Of a DNA stretch of 64,000 nucleotides, positions 9,103 to 22,058 are shown piece by piece. The number at the start of each line of letters is the position of its first letter. The first letter of the stretch is position 1. The stretch comes from CAYVFC01 sp964450715 (GTDB taxonomy: Bacteria > Myxococcota_A > Polyangia > Polyangiales > JAFGIB01): positions 24,760 to 88,759 of the forward strand of contig CAYVFC010000013.1 of the NCBI GenBank assembly GCA_964450715.1, given 5' to 3'. The notes under the pieces were generated by a model that did no database searches, was not told the origin of the DNA, and saw only the letters and a list, made by a program, of their open reading frames with translations. Position numbers and translations under genes: made by a program.

Positions 9103-10511
9103 TACGCGAGCCTGGCGAGGTCGGGGCCCTCGAACAGGATGACGTTCTCGCGCCTCGCCCTCTTCTGCAGGGATTTGCTGAAGCCCGAACGCGAGAACAA
9201 CGCGTACGCGGTCTTGTAGTCCTCGATCTTATCCAGGGAGCGGGCGCGGTCGATCAGGCTTTCCAGGTCCTTTTCGCCCATCCGGGTCGAGGTCCACCTG
9301 CATTCTCCCAGGATCACGCTTTTCAGTCGCTGGTTGATAGCGGCGACGTCGATCTCGACCTTCCGGTTCCAGATCCTGCCAACCGAATCCGGAACGAACG
9401 GCAGGTCGCCGCCGTCGCCGAGCTCGATGAGTGAACGCCGCGCCAGCTCCTCGTATCCGGTCCTGGCGACGAACGCATCGAATTGCTCCTCGACGATTGC
9501 CATCATCCTCGCCGTTCGCCCCTGCTCGATGAGCGACCAGTTGGGATAGAGGAAACCGTAGTAGAACCGCAAGTAGGGGTCCTTGATCTCGTAGCGGCTG
9601 ATACGCGTGTTCCGGGCGTCCGGCACGTCTAGGGAGACGATGCGCCTGACTAATCCGAGCTGCTGCAGGGAATACAGGTACTTGCCGACATGAGACGGCC
9701 CGAGTCCGGCGCGTTTTCCGATCTGTAGGGGGGTTCTGGCGCCGAGCCCGATGGCTTCCAGTACCGCCAGGTAGGTGCGCGGCTCGGGGATCTCGTCCTG
9801 GATGAGGAAGACCGCCTCTTGGCGGAAAATCGACGCGGGGGAGAGGACGACCTGTTCCAGGTTCCAGAAGACCGGCTTGCGGTCATCCCACAGCTCCAGG
9901 TACTTCGGAACGCCACCGATGACGCTATAGGTCTCGACGAGCTGACGCGGGCTGTAGCGGGGCAAGAACGCCTCGATCTGACCGGGCTTGATCTCCTCGA
10001 GCAGGAGATCGGCCGTGCTGCGTCCGTATAGCGGTCCTTTCCCGGATAGAAACTGCTCCTGCATCATGTGATAATGCGAACCGCTGAGCAGCAAGAATAG
10101 CTTGCCTTTCTTCGCTTCCCTGTCCCAGGCCGCCTGCAAGATGCTTGCGAAGTCGGGAACGGCCTCCATGAGATAGGGGAACTCGTCGATGACCACGACG
10201 AGCCTGCGCCGTTTCGCCGCCGAGAACATCTGCCCGACGGCGGCTTCCCAGTCCTCGAAGCGCATCTGTCCGGTCACATCATCGAGCGCGGTCTGCAGCG
10301 CCCTCGAGAACTTCGTGAGCAGGATGCTCGACGAGCTCCGGTGCGCCACCCAGTACACGGAACTGGTCTTGATCCGTTTTCGCAGCCAGTGGTCGACCAA
10401 GGTGGTCTTTCCGATACGACGACGACCGTACAGAACGACCATCTGTGCGCCGGGCTTCCTATACAATGCGGTCAGCGCCGACAGCTCCCGCTCGCGGTCG
10501 AAAAAGGGCAT
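9102..10511 (-). CDS. DUF234-type AAA ATPase
   Basis: This 469-residue cytoplasmic ATPase resembles the archaeal-type ATPase/DUF234 family. It starts MPFFDRERELSAL. Walker A is GRRRIGKTT near residue 30 and Walker B is VVVIDEFPYLMEA near 105. A winged-helix region follows near 265-300 (GLGARTPLQIGKRAGLGPS). The C-terminal DUF234 region contains the motif EIDVAAIN, reminiscent of the PD-(D/E)xK-like fold, so nucleic-acid binding or cleavage is possible but unproven. It stands alone. The TAA stop is formed at the edge of the miniature element at 8944-9102. An inverted repeat overlaps the region just upstream of the start and could be its operator. No clear Shine-Dalgarno is present. Confidence 0.85.
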   Translation of the reverse strand: MPFFDRERELSALTALYRKPGAQMVVLYGRRRIGKTTLVDHWLRKRIKTSSVYWVAHRSSSSILLTKFSRALQTALDDVTGQMRFEDWEAAVGQMFSAAKRRRLVVVIDEFPYLMEAVPDFASILQAAWDREAKKGKLFLLLSGSHYHMMQEQFLSGKGPLYGRSTADLLLEEIKPGQIEAFLPRYSPRQLVETYSVIGGVPKYLELWDDRKPVFWNLEQVVLSPASIFRQEAVFLIQDEIPEPRTYLAVLEAIGLGARTPLQIGKRAGLGPSHVGKYLYSLQQLGLVRRIVSLDVPDARNTRISRYEIKDPYLRFYYGFLYPNWSLIEQGRTARMMAIVEEQFDAFVARTGYEELARRSLIELGDGGDLPFVPDSVGRIWNRKVEIDVAAINQRLKSVILGECRWTSTRMGEKDLESLIDRARSLDKIEDYKTAYALFSRSGFSKSLQKRARRENVILFEGPDLARLA

Positions 10512-10513
10512 TT

Positions 10514-10546
10514 GTTACCTGGTCAGTATATTACCGAATAGGTAAC
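10514..10546. promoter_or_regulatory. Inverted repeat at ATPase start, possible operator
   Basis: GTTACCT at 10514-10520 and AGGTAAC at 10540-10546 form a perfect 7-bp dyad with a 19-base AT-rich spacer, lying directly upstream of the ATG of the DUF234 ATPase. A further GGTAAC/TTACCG pair sits close by. The placement fits a repressor site, possibly for the winged-helix region of the same protein. Confidence 0.4.
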
Positions 10547-10588
10547 TAGCTTACCGGAGGGACGGAGCAGGTCAAGGGGGGAAGGGGG

Positions 10589-14869
<4,281 letters not shown>

Positions 14870-14992
14870 GATCACCTCCCTCGGTTCGCGCACGCCCCCA
14901 ACGATACGCCGGGCAGAGCTTTTCACCGGGTTGGCTTCGCACTATAGCCGAAGGTAGGATTCGAGGCGAGCGGGATAGAAGAGAGCGAGGTC

Positions 14993-15256
14993 ATGGCGAT
15001 TTTAGCGTACCTGAAGGCTTTTCCCCGGCTCCATCCGAGCGTGTTTGTCGCTCACGACGCGAACATCATCGGGGAGGTGGAGATCGGGGCGGATAGCTCG
15101 GTCTGGTTCGGGACGGTCATCCGCGCCGATCTGAACAGCATCCGCATCGGAGAGCGCACCAATATCCAGGACAACAGCGTATTGCACGTGGACACCGGGC
15201 GGCGCTTCATGCGTATCGGTGACGACGTCGGTTTATCGTCGAGAGATAACCGATGA
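14993..15256 (+). pseudogene. Truncated gamma-class carbonic anhydrase
   Basis: This 87-residue protein matches the first half of gamma-carbonic-anhydrase/LbetaH hexapeptide proteins, which usually run to about 170-180 residues. The recognisable parts are HPSVFVAHDANIIGEVEIG, DSSVWFGTVIRADLNSIRIG and TNIQDNSVLHVD, which holds the first zinc-ligand His. The sequence then departs after IGDDVG, where the family continues with the GHxxxxHG segment carrying the other two His ligands. Metal binding and catalysis should therefore be lost. The ATG is preceded by a GAGG-like site. Its stop overlaps the ATG of the following membrane-protein gene (ATGA), so the fragment may survive as a translated leader. 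Confidence 0.75.
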
Positions 15257-16284
15257 GATCGCCGATGACCGAAACGAGCGACGCGGTTTCCGGATCGCAA
15301 ACCCCCGGAGCCGACGACCAGAGGCCGGAGCGGGCCGCGGAGGGCCGGCGCAAGGCTGGACGGCGGATGCTCTGGCTTCTGCTCCGCCTGGCGGTAGCCG
15401 CGGGGTTGTTCGCGTATCTCTTTAGCATCGTCGATGTCGGCAAGATGGTCGTCGCTTTCAAGCGGATATCCATCGTCCAGGCAGTCGCGGCGCTCGCGTT
15501 CATGTACGGTACCACTTTTCTGGGCGGGGTGCGCTGGAGGTTCATCTTCCGGGCCTATGGCGCTTCCCGGATCCCCTCCGTTTCGCGGTTGGTCCGGTTG
15601 CAGCTGGTGGGCGTTTTCTATAACACCGTCTTGCCCGGGGGGGTGGGGGGTGACGTGGTGCGCGGGGTTGCCGCCCGGGACGCTTTTGACGACGGCGCCA
15701 CTACTTCCTCGCTGGCCGTGGTGCTGGTGGACCGGGCGGCCGGGCTGGCCGGTCTGCTGGCGGTCGCCACCACGGCCTTCATCCTCTACCCGTTGCCGGG
15801 CGTGGGAGGGGTGGCGATATGGGGACCTCTGGGCCTTCTGGCCTCGGCGAGCACGGTGCTGGCGCTGGCGCTGGGCCGGGCCTCGGCCCGCTTCCTGCCC
15901 GGCCGGCTGGCCGAGCTCGCCCGCTCCTTGCCCGAGCTGCGCTCGGCGCTGCCCTTTCTCTACGTGCTGGTCGTCTCGGTCTTCATCTGGTTGCTCCTTG
16001 CAGCCGCCGGTCACCTGCTCGTCTCCTCGATCGATAGCACGATCGAGGCGAGCGACTCCTTCGTCATCATTCCCTTGGCCGCGGCCGCCGTATATTTTCC
16101 CCTTACCGTGGCCGGCCTGGGCGCCCGGGAAGCCGCCTTCGTCTTCCTCTTTCGGACCGTCGGGGTGGCCGAGGCCGACGCCATGGCCGGGTCGCTCTGC
16201 TTCCTCGCCTGCCAGCTGGTGATCGCGCTTTCGGGCGGCGCGCTCAGCGTCATGTTTCCCTTGAACGAGTCGCGATCGTCATGA
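15253..16284 (+). CDS. Flippase-like membrane protein (LPG synthase TM / UPF0104 type)
   Basis: This 343-residue integral membrane protein has about eight hydrophobic segments. It fits the lysylphosphatidylglycerol-synthase transmembrane family, with the signature GVRWRFIFRAYGA near residue 95 and FYNTVLPGGVGGDVVRG near 120. A conserved Asp-Arg follows in VDRAAGLAG. Proteins of this family are linked to lipid or polyprenyl-linked glycan translocation. The first 35 residues are charged and probably cytoplasmic. ATG 15253 overlaps the preceding stop by four bases and its own stop overlaps the next gene by four bases, so three genes form a coupled unit. Confidence 0.85.
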   Translation: MRSPMTETSDAVSGSQTPGADDQRPERAAEGRRKAGRRMLWLLLRLAVAAGLFAYLFSIVDVGKMVVAFKRISIVQAVAALAFMYGTTFLGGVRWRFIFRAYGASRIPSVSRLVRLQLVGVFYNTVLPGGVGGDVVRGVAARDAFDDGATTSSLAVVLVDRAAGLAGLLAVATTAFILYPLPGVGGVAIWGPLGLLASASTVLALALGRASARFLPGRLAELARSLPELRSALPFLYVLVVSVFIWLLLAAAGHLLVSSIDSTIEASDSFVIIPLAAAAVYFPLTVAGLGAREAAFVFLFRTVGVAEADAMAGSLCFLACQLVIALSGGALSVMFPLNESRSS

Positions 16285-18269
16285 AGGGCCGGGCCAAGGC
16301 GAGCGCTCTCTGGCTGCCGCTTCGCAACCCGGCATTTGCCTGGACGCTCACCGCGGCGCTGCTCGCCGTCTATCTGTTGACCATGTCGCGTGACATGTCG
16401 TTCTTCGATAGCCCGGAGCTGGCGCTGGCCGCGGTTCAGCTCGGTCTGGGTCACCCTCCGGGGCAACCTCTGCATACCTTGCTGGGCTGGCTCCTCGCCC
16501 AACTGCCGGGCGTTCCTCCGCTGATAGGGTTGAATCTACTATCCGCCGTACCGGGTGCGCTGGCCGCGCTGCCGGCCATCAGCATTGGCGAGAGCCTGGG
16601 CGGGCGCGGCGCCGGCACCGAGGGAGGGACGGGGAGCCGTGCGCTTTACCTGATGGTTGCGCTCTGCGGATTGCAGGCCGCGCTGTGGGAGCCGGCCACC
16701 CGTATCGAGGTCTACGCCCTGGCCAACTTCTTCGCGCTCTGGGCCCTGGCCCGGCTGGCCGCCCTGCTGGACGGATGCGAGGCGACTCCGCGGGGCTTCA
16801 TCGCCGTCGGGGTGGCCCTGGGGCTGGCGGCCTCGGCTAATCCTTACTGCGCGCTGGCGGCCGCGGCGGCCGTGGCTCCTCGCCTGCTCGCCGCGCTGTT
16901 CCGGCGCGAGCTTCCCGCGCGCGGGTTGCTGCTGCTCGGCGCCGGCTGGGCGGCCGGTTTGTCGCTCTATCTCTACGTCTTCTGGGCAGCCCAGCGGCAG
17001 GGCGTCTTTGTATGGGGTAGTCCCACGGATAACACGTCCGTATTTCATTATTTTAGCGGAGCCGACTTTCGGGGGCGCACCCACCAGGCCGCGTCCTGGC
17101 TTGTTCACGCCGGGCTCTGGCTCCGGTGGTCCGCGGAGCGCGCGATGCTGCCGCTGACACTGATCGGCATCGCGGGTCACCTGCTGCTGGGCCGCGGCCG
17201 GGGGCTCGGGCGCGGCTGCGCGCTCTGGGCCTATCTGATCATGGTGTGGCTGGTCTCCGCCAATAGCTTCTTCCGGCCGGACGTGCCGGACCATCTGGGC
17301 TACCTGGCGCTTCCGGTCTGGCTGTCGGCGGCCGGGTCCGGCGCCTTGGCGCTGGAGGTCTCGCGTAGGAGCTCGCGCGGTCTGTTTCTGGTGTTCGCAG
17401 CGATACTAGCCCTAGCGGCTCTATTCGCCCCGCCCCCCTTGGCTACGCGCACCCGCCACCTGGATCGGGTCACGCGGGTGATGGGCGAAGGCGCCCTGCA
17501 GGCGGCTGCCGACCACGCCATCCTGCTGGTGGCATCCGACCACTGGGTGGCGCCCCTGCTCTACCTGCAGCTGGCGGAGAAGCGGCGTCCGGACGTGGTG
17601 ATCCTGCCCTACGGCCTGGCCAGCTCCAGCTGGTACTGGGAGCAGATGTACGCGCGCCATCCCGGCCTCGAGCCGATCGCGCTTCGCGGCCCCGGAGGTC
17701 GCGCGGGCAGGGTCCGCCGGTTTTTACGCTCCAACCCCGAGCGCCCCATCCAGTTGGAGGACCTGGCGCTGGCCCGGACCGCGCACGTTCCGGTCTGCCC
17801 GGGTGACTGGTTGCTCGACGGCGGAAGGCTCTGCCGGGACGGGGGCAGCGTCGATCCTCGTGCCATGCGTGAGCTCGCCGTTCAGCTCGCGCTGCTCGGC
17901 CGCGGCTCGCCGGGAACCGAGGGGATGATAGCCGCGGTCGGCTTCTCTCGCGGCGAGTCACTTCGCGAGCTCGGCCACTTCGATGAGGCGTTGCAGGCCT
18001 ATCTGGCGGGGGTACCGCACCGGCTGCGCCCGAAAGCGCTGTTGCCGCGTATCGGCCGACCTCCGGATTCCGCCGCCCGGTTCATCCGGGAGCTGTCGCC
18101 GCCGATCTGGCTCAAGCCCGTCGCCCTGGGGGATCCCGCGCGCAACCTGTTCATGGCGGGCAGCCTGTTGGTGTACGGGGGCAAGGCGCGCCAGGGAATG
18201 GGGCTGGTGACGGCGGCCGCCGCGGCCGGGCTGACGAGTGGTGAGATCGCGCTTGAGCCCATGCCTTGA
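16281..18269 (+). CDS. DUF2723-type multi-pass membrane protein
   Basis: This 662-residue protein has ten or more hydrophobic segments and the N-terminal hallmark of DUF2723 proteins: DSPELALAAVQLGLGHPPGQPL near residue 40. These proteins resemble GT-C glycosyltransferases of the O-mannosyltransferase type, with an acidic residue in the first loop and a C-terminal soluble part. The last 250 residues here are soluble (SDHWVAPLLYLQLAEKR, then a TPR-like tail GESLRELGHFDEALQAYL). The likely role is transfer of a sugar from a lipid carrier at the periplasmic face, matching the upstream flippase-like gene. ATG 16281 overlaps that gene's TGA. Confidence 0.82.
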   Translation: MKGRAKASALWLPLRNPAFAWTLTAALLAVYLLTMSRDMSFFDSPELALAAVQLGLGHPPGQPLHTLLGWLLAQLPGVPPLIGLNLLSAVPGALAALPAISIGESLGGRGAGTEGGTGSRALYLMVALCGLQAALWEPATRIEVYALANFFALWALARLAALLDGCEATPRGFIAVGVALGLAASANPYCALAAAAAVAPRLLAALFRRELPARGLLLLGAGWAAGLSLYLYVFWAAQRQGVFVWGSPTDNTSVFHYFSGADFRGRTHQAASWLVHAGLWLRWSAERAMLPLTLIGIAGHLLLGRGRGLGRGCALWAYLIMVWLVSANSFFRPDVPDHLGYLALPVWLSAAGSGALALEVSRRSSRGLFLVFAAILALAALFAPPPLATRTRHLDRVTRVMGEGALQAAADHAILLVASDHWVAPLLYLQLAEKRRPDVVILPYGLASSSWYWEQMYARHPGLEPIALRGPGGRAGRVRRFLRSNPERPIQLEDLALARTAHVPVCPGDWLLDGGRLCRDGGSVDPRAMRELAVQLALLGRGSPGTEGMIAAVGFSRGESLRELGHFDEALQAYLAGVPHRLRPKALLPRIGRPPDSAARFIRELSPPIWLKPVALGDPARNLFMAGSLLVYGGKARQGMGLVTAAAAAGLTSGEIALEPMP

Positions 18270-18358
18270 GCATCGAGGTCGGCGACCCTCATTCGACAGA
18301 CAACCGGTTCCCTATCGTTTATCCTCCCGGGGTATTCCTCGCTTCCCGGGAGTCGGCC

Positions 18359-20191
18359 ATGCGACTACTGATCCGCGCAATTCTCTCGCTCGCTCTGCTG
18401 GCGGTACCTCGTTTCGTCGAGGCGCAGCCTCTCATCATCGACGGGACCGATACCGGCAACACCAGCTGTCCGGGCGGGACGGTGACCTCGGGCGGGCGCG
18501 CCTGTATCTACGGTGGTACCCACACCTTTGACTACGTGGACATTCGCAACCGGGGCAGGCTGGAGGTCGTCGTTTTTAACGGCTCCGACAGAAACGGCAC
18601 CGGCAACGCGGTGATCATCGCCAGCGGTCGGGACCCCGGCAATACCTTCTCCATACGGGTGGACCAGACCTCGCGGGTGACCGCCAAGGGCAAGGGGTAT
18701 CAGGGGGTAGACTGCGACAACGGCGCGGGTCCGGTTTTCGAGCTCCTGGCTGGAGGCCGCGGCGGCTGCGCGGTGCGCGACTCGGGCGGCGGGGGCGGCC
18801 ACTTCGGCCGGGGCGGCAAGGGCACCAAGGACTGCTTTCTGTACGACCCGGTGCTCGGTTACAACGATGGAGCCGACGTCACCTGCACCTTTCCCCAGGA
18901 GTGGGAAGAGGCCTGCGGTTACCGGGACGGCGGCAGTTGCACGACCTACGCGAACAACGACGATCCGGATCGTTCCGGTTTTGAATGCTATGGCGGCGGC
19001 AACACCGGCCAGCCCCTGGCCGACCCGCCTCCGCCCGGTTCGACCCCCAGCCCCTACGATACCGGCAAGGGAGATGCGCTGCCCGACGTGGCCGGGCGGG
19101 CGTTCTGGCATAGCATCTTTCAATCCGAGCTCGGTGCGGCCGGCGGCGACAAGGGGTGCCGCGACGGTTACGAGAGCGGCCTGCGGGCCGGAGCCGGCGG
19201 CGGGCGCATAGTGCTGTTCGCCGCCAACGGAGCCGAGAACGGGGTGCTGCTCATCGACGGACGGGTGATCGCGGACGGCAACCGCGGCTGCTCGCTGGGC
19301 AACGACTCGGCGGGCGCGGGCGCGGGCGGAACCATCCTGCTGGTCGGCGACACGGTCGAGATCGGCGCTACCGCCCGCATCAGCGCCCACGGCGGCCGCG
19401 GGGGTGACTCGCAGCCCAAGTGCCTGCCCTGTACCAGTCCCGGCACCCAGGATATCTGCGAGACCGGTCAGCTCTGTACCGCGCTGGTCGAACCGGCCAG
19501 CGGCAATACCTACAACCTCTGCAGCCCCTGTAACTGCACGCCCTGCACGGGCGACGGCGACTGCACCTTTCCCGGGCAGACCTGCCAGGACCTGGGCGGC
19601 GATCTGGGCCTGGTATGCGCCGACGGCAGCGACCGCTGCACGCCCTATGACGCGGGCGACGACGAGGGCGAGTGCACCGGCACCCAGAACGACGGGGTAT
19701 GCGACGACTGCGCGGGCGGCGGGGGCGGCGGCATCATCAACTTGCAGTCCCGTCAAGCGTCCATCGATCCGGCGGCCATCTTCGACGTGCGCGGCGGTCC
19801 GGGCGGCATCTGTCCCATCTGCTCCGGCGAGTCGGGGGGCGGGGCGGGCGAGCTGCAGCTCGACGGCGCCTATGTGGGCGAGTACTGCAACGGCTACGAC
19901 CACGACGGCGTCGCGGGCGGCGGTGACGACGACGTGCTGCTGCCCACCGGAAGCCTGACCGACTGCAAGACGGCCGACGAGGTATTCGACCTCAGCGGCA
20001 ACGCTTCCGAGTGGACCTCGAGCAAGACCGGAGAGACCAATACCGATCCCGTGCGCGACATCTATCAGCTGCACGGCGGTTCGTATCTTTCCCCCGAGGA
20101 CGGCCTGGCCTGCGATATCGAGCTGGCACCCCGTGCGGCCGACAATGCCGTGCTGGGCAACGTCGGCTTCCGTTGCTGCGCCGACCCGTAG
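18359..20191 (+). CDS. Secreted Gly/Cys-rich protein with FGE-like C-terminal fragment
   Basis: This 610-residue exported protein has a signal peptide ending at VEAQP near residue 24. The middle is a Gly-rich beta-repeat-like region (GAGGGRIVLFAANG, GAGGTILLVGD, ARISAHGGRGGDS) interrupted by a Cys-dense segment near 355-460 with pairs such as CNCTPC and CDDC, likely disulphide-bonded. The last 75 residues match only the C-terminal part of a formylglycine-generating-enzyme/SUMF1 domain (FDLSGNASEWTS, LHGGSY, VGFRCC). The front of that domain is absent, so catalysis is unlikely. I chose ATG 18359 because the signal peptide starts there. It converges on a full-length FGE-like gene 12 bases away. 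Confidence 0.8.
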   Translation: MRLLIRAILSLALLAVPRFVEAQPLIIDGTDTGNTSCPGGTVTSGGRACIYGGTHTFDYVDIRNRGRLEVVVFNGSDRNGTGNAVIIASGRDPGNTFSIRVDQTSRVTAKGKGYQGVDCDNGAGPVFELLAGGRGGCAVRDSGGGGGHFGRGGKGTKDCFLYDPVLGYNDGADVTCTFPQEWEEACGYRDGGSCTTYANNDDPDRSGFECYGGGNTGQPLADPPPPGSTPSPYDTGKGDALPDVAGRAFWHSIFQSELGAAGGDKGCRDGYESGLRAGAGGGRIVLFAANGAENGVLLIDGRVIADGNRGCSLGNDSAGAGAGGTILLVGDTVEIGATARISAHGGRGGDSQPKCLPCTSPGTQDICETGQLCTALVEPASGNTYNLCSPCNCTPCTGDGDCTFPGQTCQDLGGDLGLVCADGSDRCTPYDAGDDEGECTGTQNDGVCDDCAGGGGGGIINLQSRQASIDPAAIFDVRGGPGGICPICSGESGGGAGELQLDGAYVGEYCNGYDHDGVAGGGDDDVLLPTGSLTDCKTADEVFDLSGNASEWTSSKTGETNTDPVRDIYQLHGGSYLSPEDGLACDIELAPRAADNAVLGNVGFRCCADP

Positions 20192-20203
20192 GACTCAGAC
20201 CGC

Positions 20204-20986
20204 TCACCTGACGCAGCGCAACCCGACGGTGATGTAGGGGTTGCCCGGATGCCACGGACAGCGGTTCGCCGCTCGCAGGTTGTAGCTGCCGTTGTTCCAA
20301 CTGCCGCCGCGGACCACGCGGTCGGTAGCCCGGCACTTCTTGTCGTCGTAGGGACAGTAGAGAGCGGTGGTCCACTCCCAGACGTTGCCCGCCATGTCGC
20401 ACAGTCCCTCGGCGCTCTTGCCGGCGGGCCGGCTGCACACCTGGTGGGTTCCGGGACGCTCGCAGCCCAGCGTCTTGCCGTTTCTCATCACCGCCCAGGA
20501 GCAGGTAGCCCGCGCGTCTCCCCACGGATATCGGGAGCCGTCGCCGCGATTGCGCGCGGCGAACTCCCACTGCTCCTCGCTGGGCAGCCGTTTGCCGGCC
20601 CACGCGCAGTAGTCCCTCGCCTGTTGCCAGGTCACGCAGTTGATGGGATGGTTCTGCCGCTCGGGACGGCCGGCGTTGCAGTGGGCCAGCACCTCCGGGG
20701 ATAGCTCGGGTTTCGCCTCCGTACAGGCACCCGCCGCCACGCACCGCTGATAGGCAGCGACCGTGACCTCGGTTCGGTCCATCTCGAACGTCTTCACGGA
20801 GACGGGGTGAAGCGGTTTTTCGTCTATCGGTCCGTCGTCCGAGCCCATCAAGAACGCGCCTCCCGAGATCTTCACCATCTGTCCGGGCGCCGCTCTTGCG
20901 GCCGGATCGCGCGCACCTGCCGGCGCCTGTCCCTGCAGAAAGAAGGCGATCAGCAGAACCCCGGCCACCGTCGCACGGCTCGGCAT
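20204..20986 (-). CDS. Exported FGE-sulfatase (SUMF1) domain protein
   Basis: This 260-residue protein has a signal peptide of about 25 residues (VAGVLLIAFFLQ) and a complete SUMF1/formylglycine-generating-enzyme-type fold. Its landmarks are GGAFLMGSDDG near 42, DRTEVTVAAYQRCV, NHPINCVTWQQARDYCAWAG, RLPSEEQWEFAAR, YPWGD, CDMAGNVWEWT near 195, VVRGGSW and VGLRCVR at the end. Many exported members are non-catalytic and act as C-type-lectin-like binding or scaffold proteins. Nothing here decides between the two. It lies tail-to-tail with the truncated FGE-like protein, which hints at a shared origin. Confidence 0.88.
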   Translation of the reverse strand: MPSRATVAGVLLIAFFLQGQAPAGARDPAARAAPGQMVKISGGAFLMGSDDGPIDEKPLHPVSVKTFEMDRTEVTVAAYQRCVAAGACTEAKPELSPEVLAHCNAGRPERQNHPINCVTWQQARDYCAWAGKRLPSEEQWEFAARNRGDGSRYPWGDARATCSWAVMRNGKTLGCERPGTHQVCSRPAGKSAEGLCDMAGNVWEWTTALYCPYDDKKCRATDRVVRGGSWNNGSYNLRAANRCPWHPGNPYITVGLRCVR

Positions 20987-21061
20987 CCCGCTATTGTACC
21001 GCAGGGCGGCCGCCCCGGGTAAGCCGCCCCCGGAAAGCCGCCTCGCGCGGCGCTCGGCCGG

Positions 21062-22039
21062 TCAGCCCGCGCCAGCGGCCCCATCGAGATGGGCCTCGAT
21101 GCGCTTGCGCACCGAGTCGCCGGCCAGGTCGGCCGGGCTGAGATGCGCGTCGACGTCCGGATCGCTCTTGAACCAGTTGCGCTGTCTTCTGGCATACCGC
21201 CGGGTCGCTTTCACGATTTTATTTTCCGTATCCTCCAGCGGTACACCGGTCAGAATGTGCTCTACCATCTGTCGGTAGCCGACGCTGCGCAGCGGGCGGA
21301 TCTCGGCCCCGTACCTCTCCAGCAGCCCGCGCACCTCCTCGGCCCAGCCGGCCTCGATCATGGCCCGGGCGCGATCGGCGAGCCGGCGGCTGAGGTGGGC
21401 GGGAGGTATATCGATATCAAAACAGAGCGTCCGGTAGCGGCACGCGCCCAGCGCGTGCCGCCGTCGCAGCTCGCCCATGGGCGTGCCGGTCTGCTCGTAC
21501 ACCTCCAGCGCGCGCACCACGCGGACCCGGTCGTGGGGATGGATGCGGGCGGCCGCCGTCGGGTCGACGGCCGCGAGCCGGCGATGCATCTCCGCCGCCC
21601 CCAGCCGCTCGAACTGGTGAAGCAGCGACTCGCGCACGCCCTCGTCCACCGGCGGTACCGCCACCAGGCCGCGGACCAGCGCTCGCACCCAGAGCCCGGT
21701 GCCGCCGACCACGACCGGCACCGCGCCCCGGCTCGCCACCTCTGCGATGGCCCGATCGGCCAGACGAGCATAGGCCGCGGCGTCCAGGGCCTGGTTCGGA
21801 TCGGCCACGTCGATCAGGTGGTGTCGGACACCCTTCAGGCTTTCGACCGACGGCTTGGCCGAGCCGATGTCGAGCCCCCGGTAGACCTGGACCGAGTCCG
21901 CGCCCACGATCTCGCCGCCCAGCCAGCGGCAGAGATCCACCGCCACCCCGGTCTTGCCCACGGCCGTGGCGCCGACCAGGACCAGGATGGGCGCGCCAAC
22001 TGCTGCCTGTTCCGTCGCTGCTGAGCGCTGCTGCGGCAT
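21062..22039 (-). CDS. miaA: tRNA dimethylallyltransferase
   Basis: This 325-residue enzyme transfers a dimethylallyl group to N6 of A37 in tRNAs reading UNN codons. The P-loop is LVGATAVGKTG near residue 22. Family motifs follow: GADSVQVYRGLDIGSAKPS, HHLIDVADP, VVVGGTGLWVRALVRG and, near the end, VGYRQMVEHILTG and TRRYARRQRNWFK. The ORF is open further upstream but homology begins at ATG 22039. It lies 19 bases downstream of mutL on the same strand, a common bacterial arrangement, and the two are probably one operon. Confidence 0.96.
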   Translation of the reverse strand: MPQQRSAATEQAAVGAPILVLVGATAVGKTGVAVDLCRWLGGEIVGADSVQVYRGLDIGSAKPSVESLKGVRHHLIDVADPNQALDAAAYARLADRAIAEVASRGAVPVVVGGTGLWVRALVRGLVAVPPVDEGVRESLLHQFERLGAAEMHRRLAAVDPTAAARIHPHDRVRVVRALEVYEQTGTPMGELRRRHALGACRYRTLCFDIDIPPAHLSRRLADRARAMIEAGWAEEVRGLLERYGAEIRPLRSVGYRQMVEHILTGVPLEDTENKIVKATRRYARRQRNWFKSDPDVDAHLSPADLAGDSVRKRIEAHLDGAAGAG

Positions 22040-22058
22040 CTCGATCCGTAACCACCCG

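Noticed and set aside
18365..20074. A 569-residue minus-strand frame
   Set aside because: It mirrors the Gly/Cys-rich secreted protein on the plus strand, which has a signal peptide and FGE motifs.
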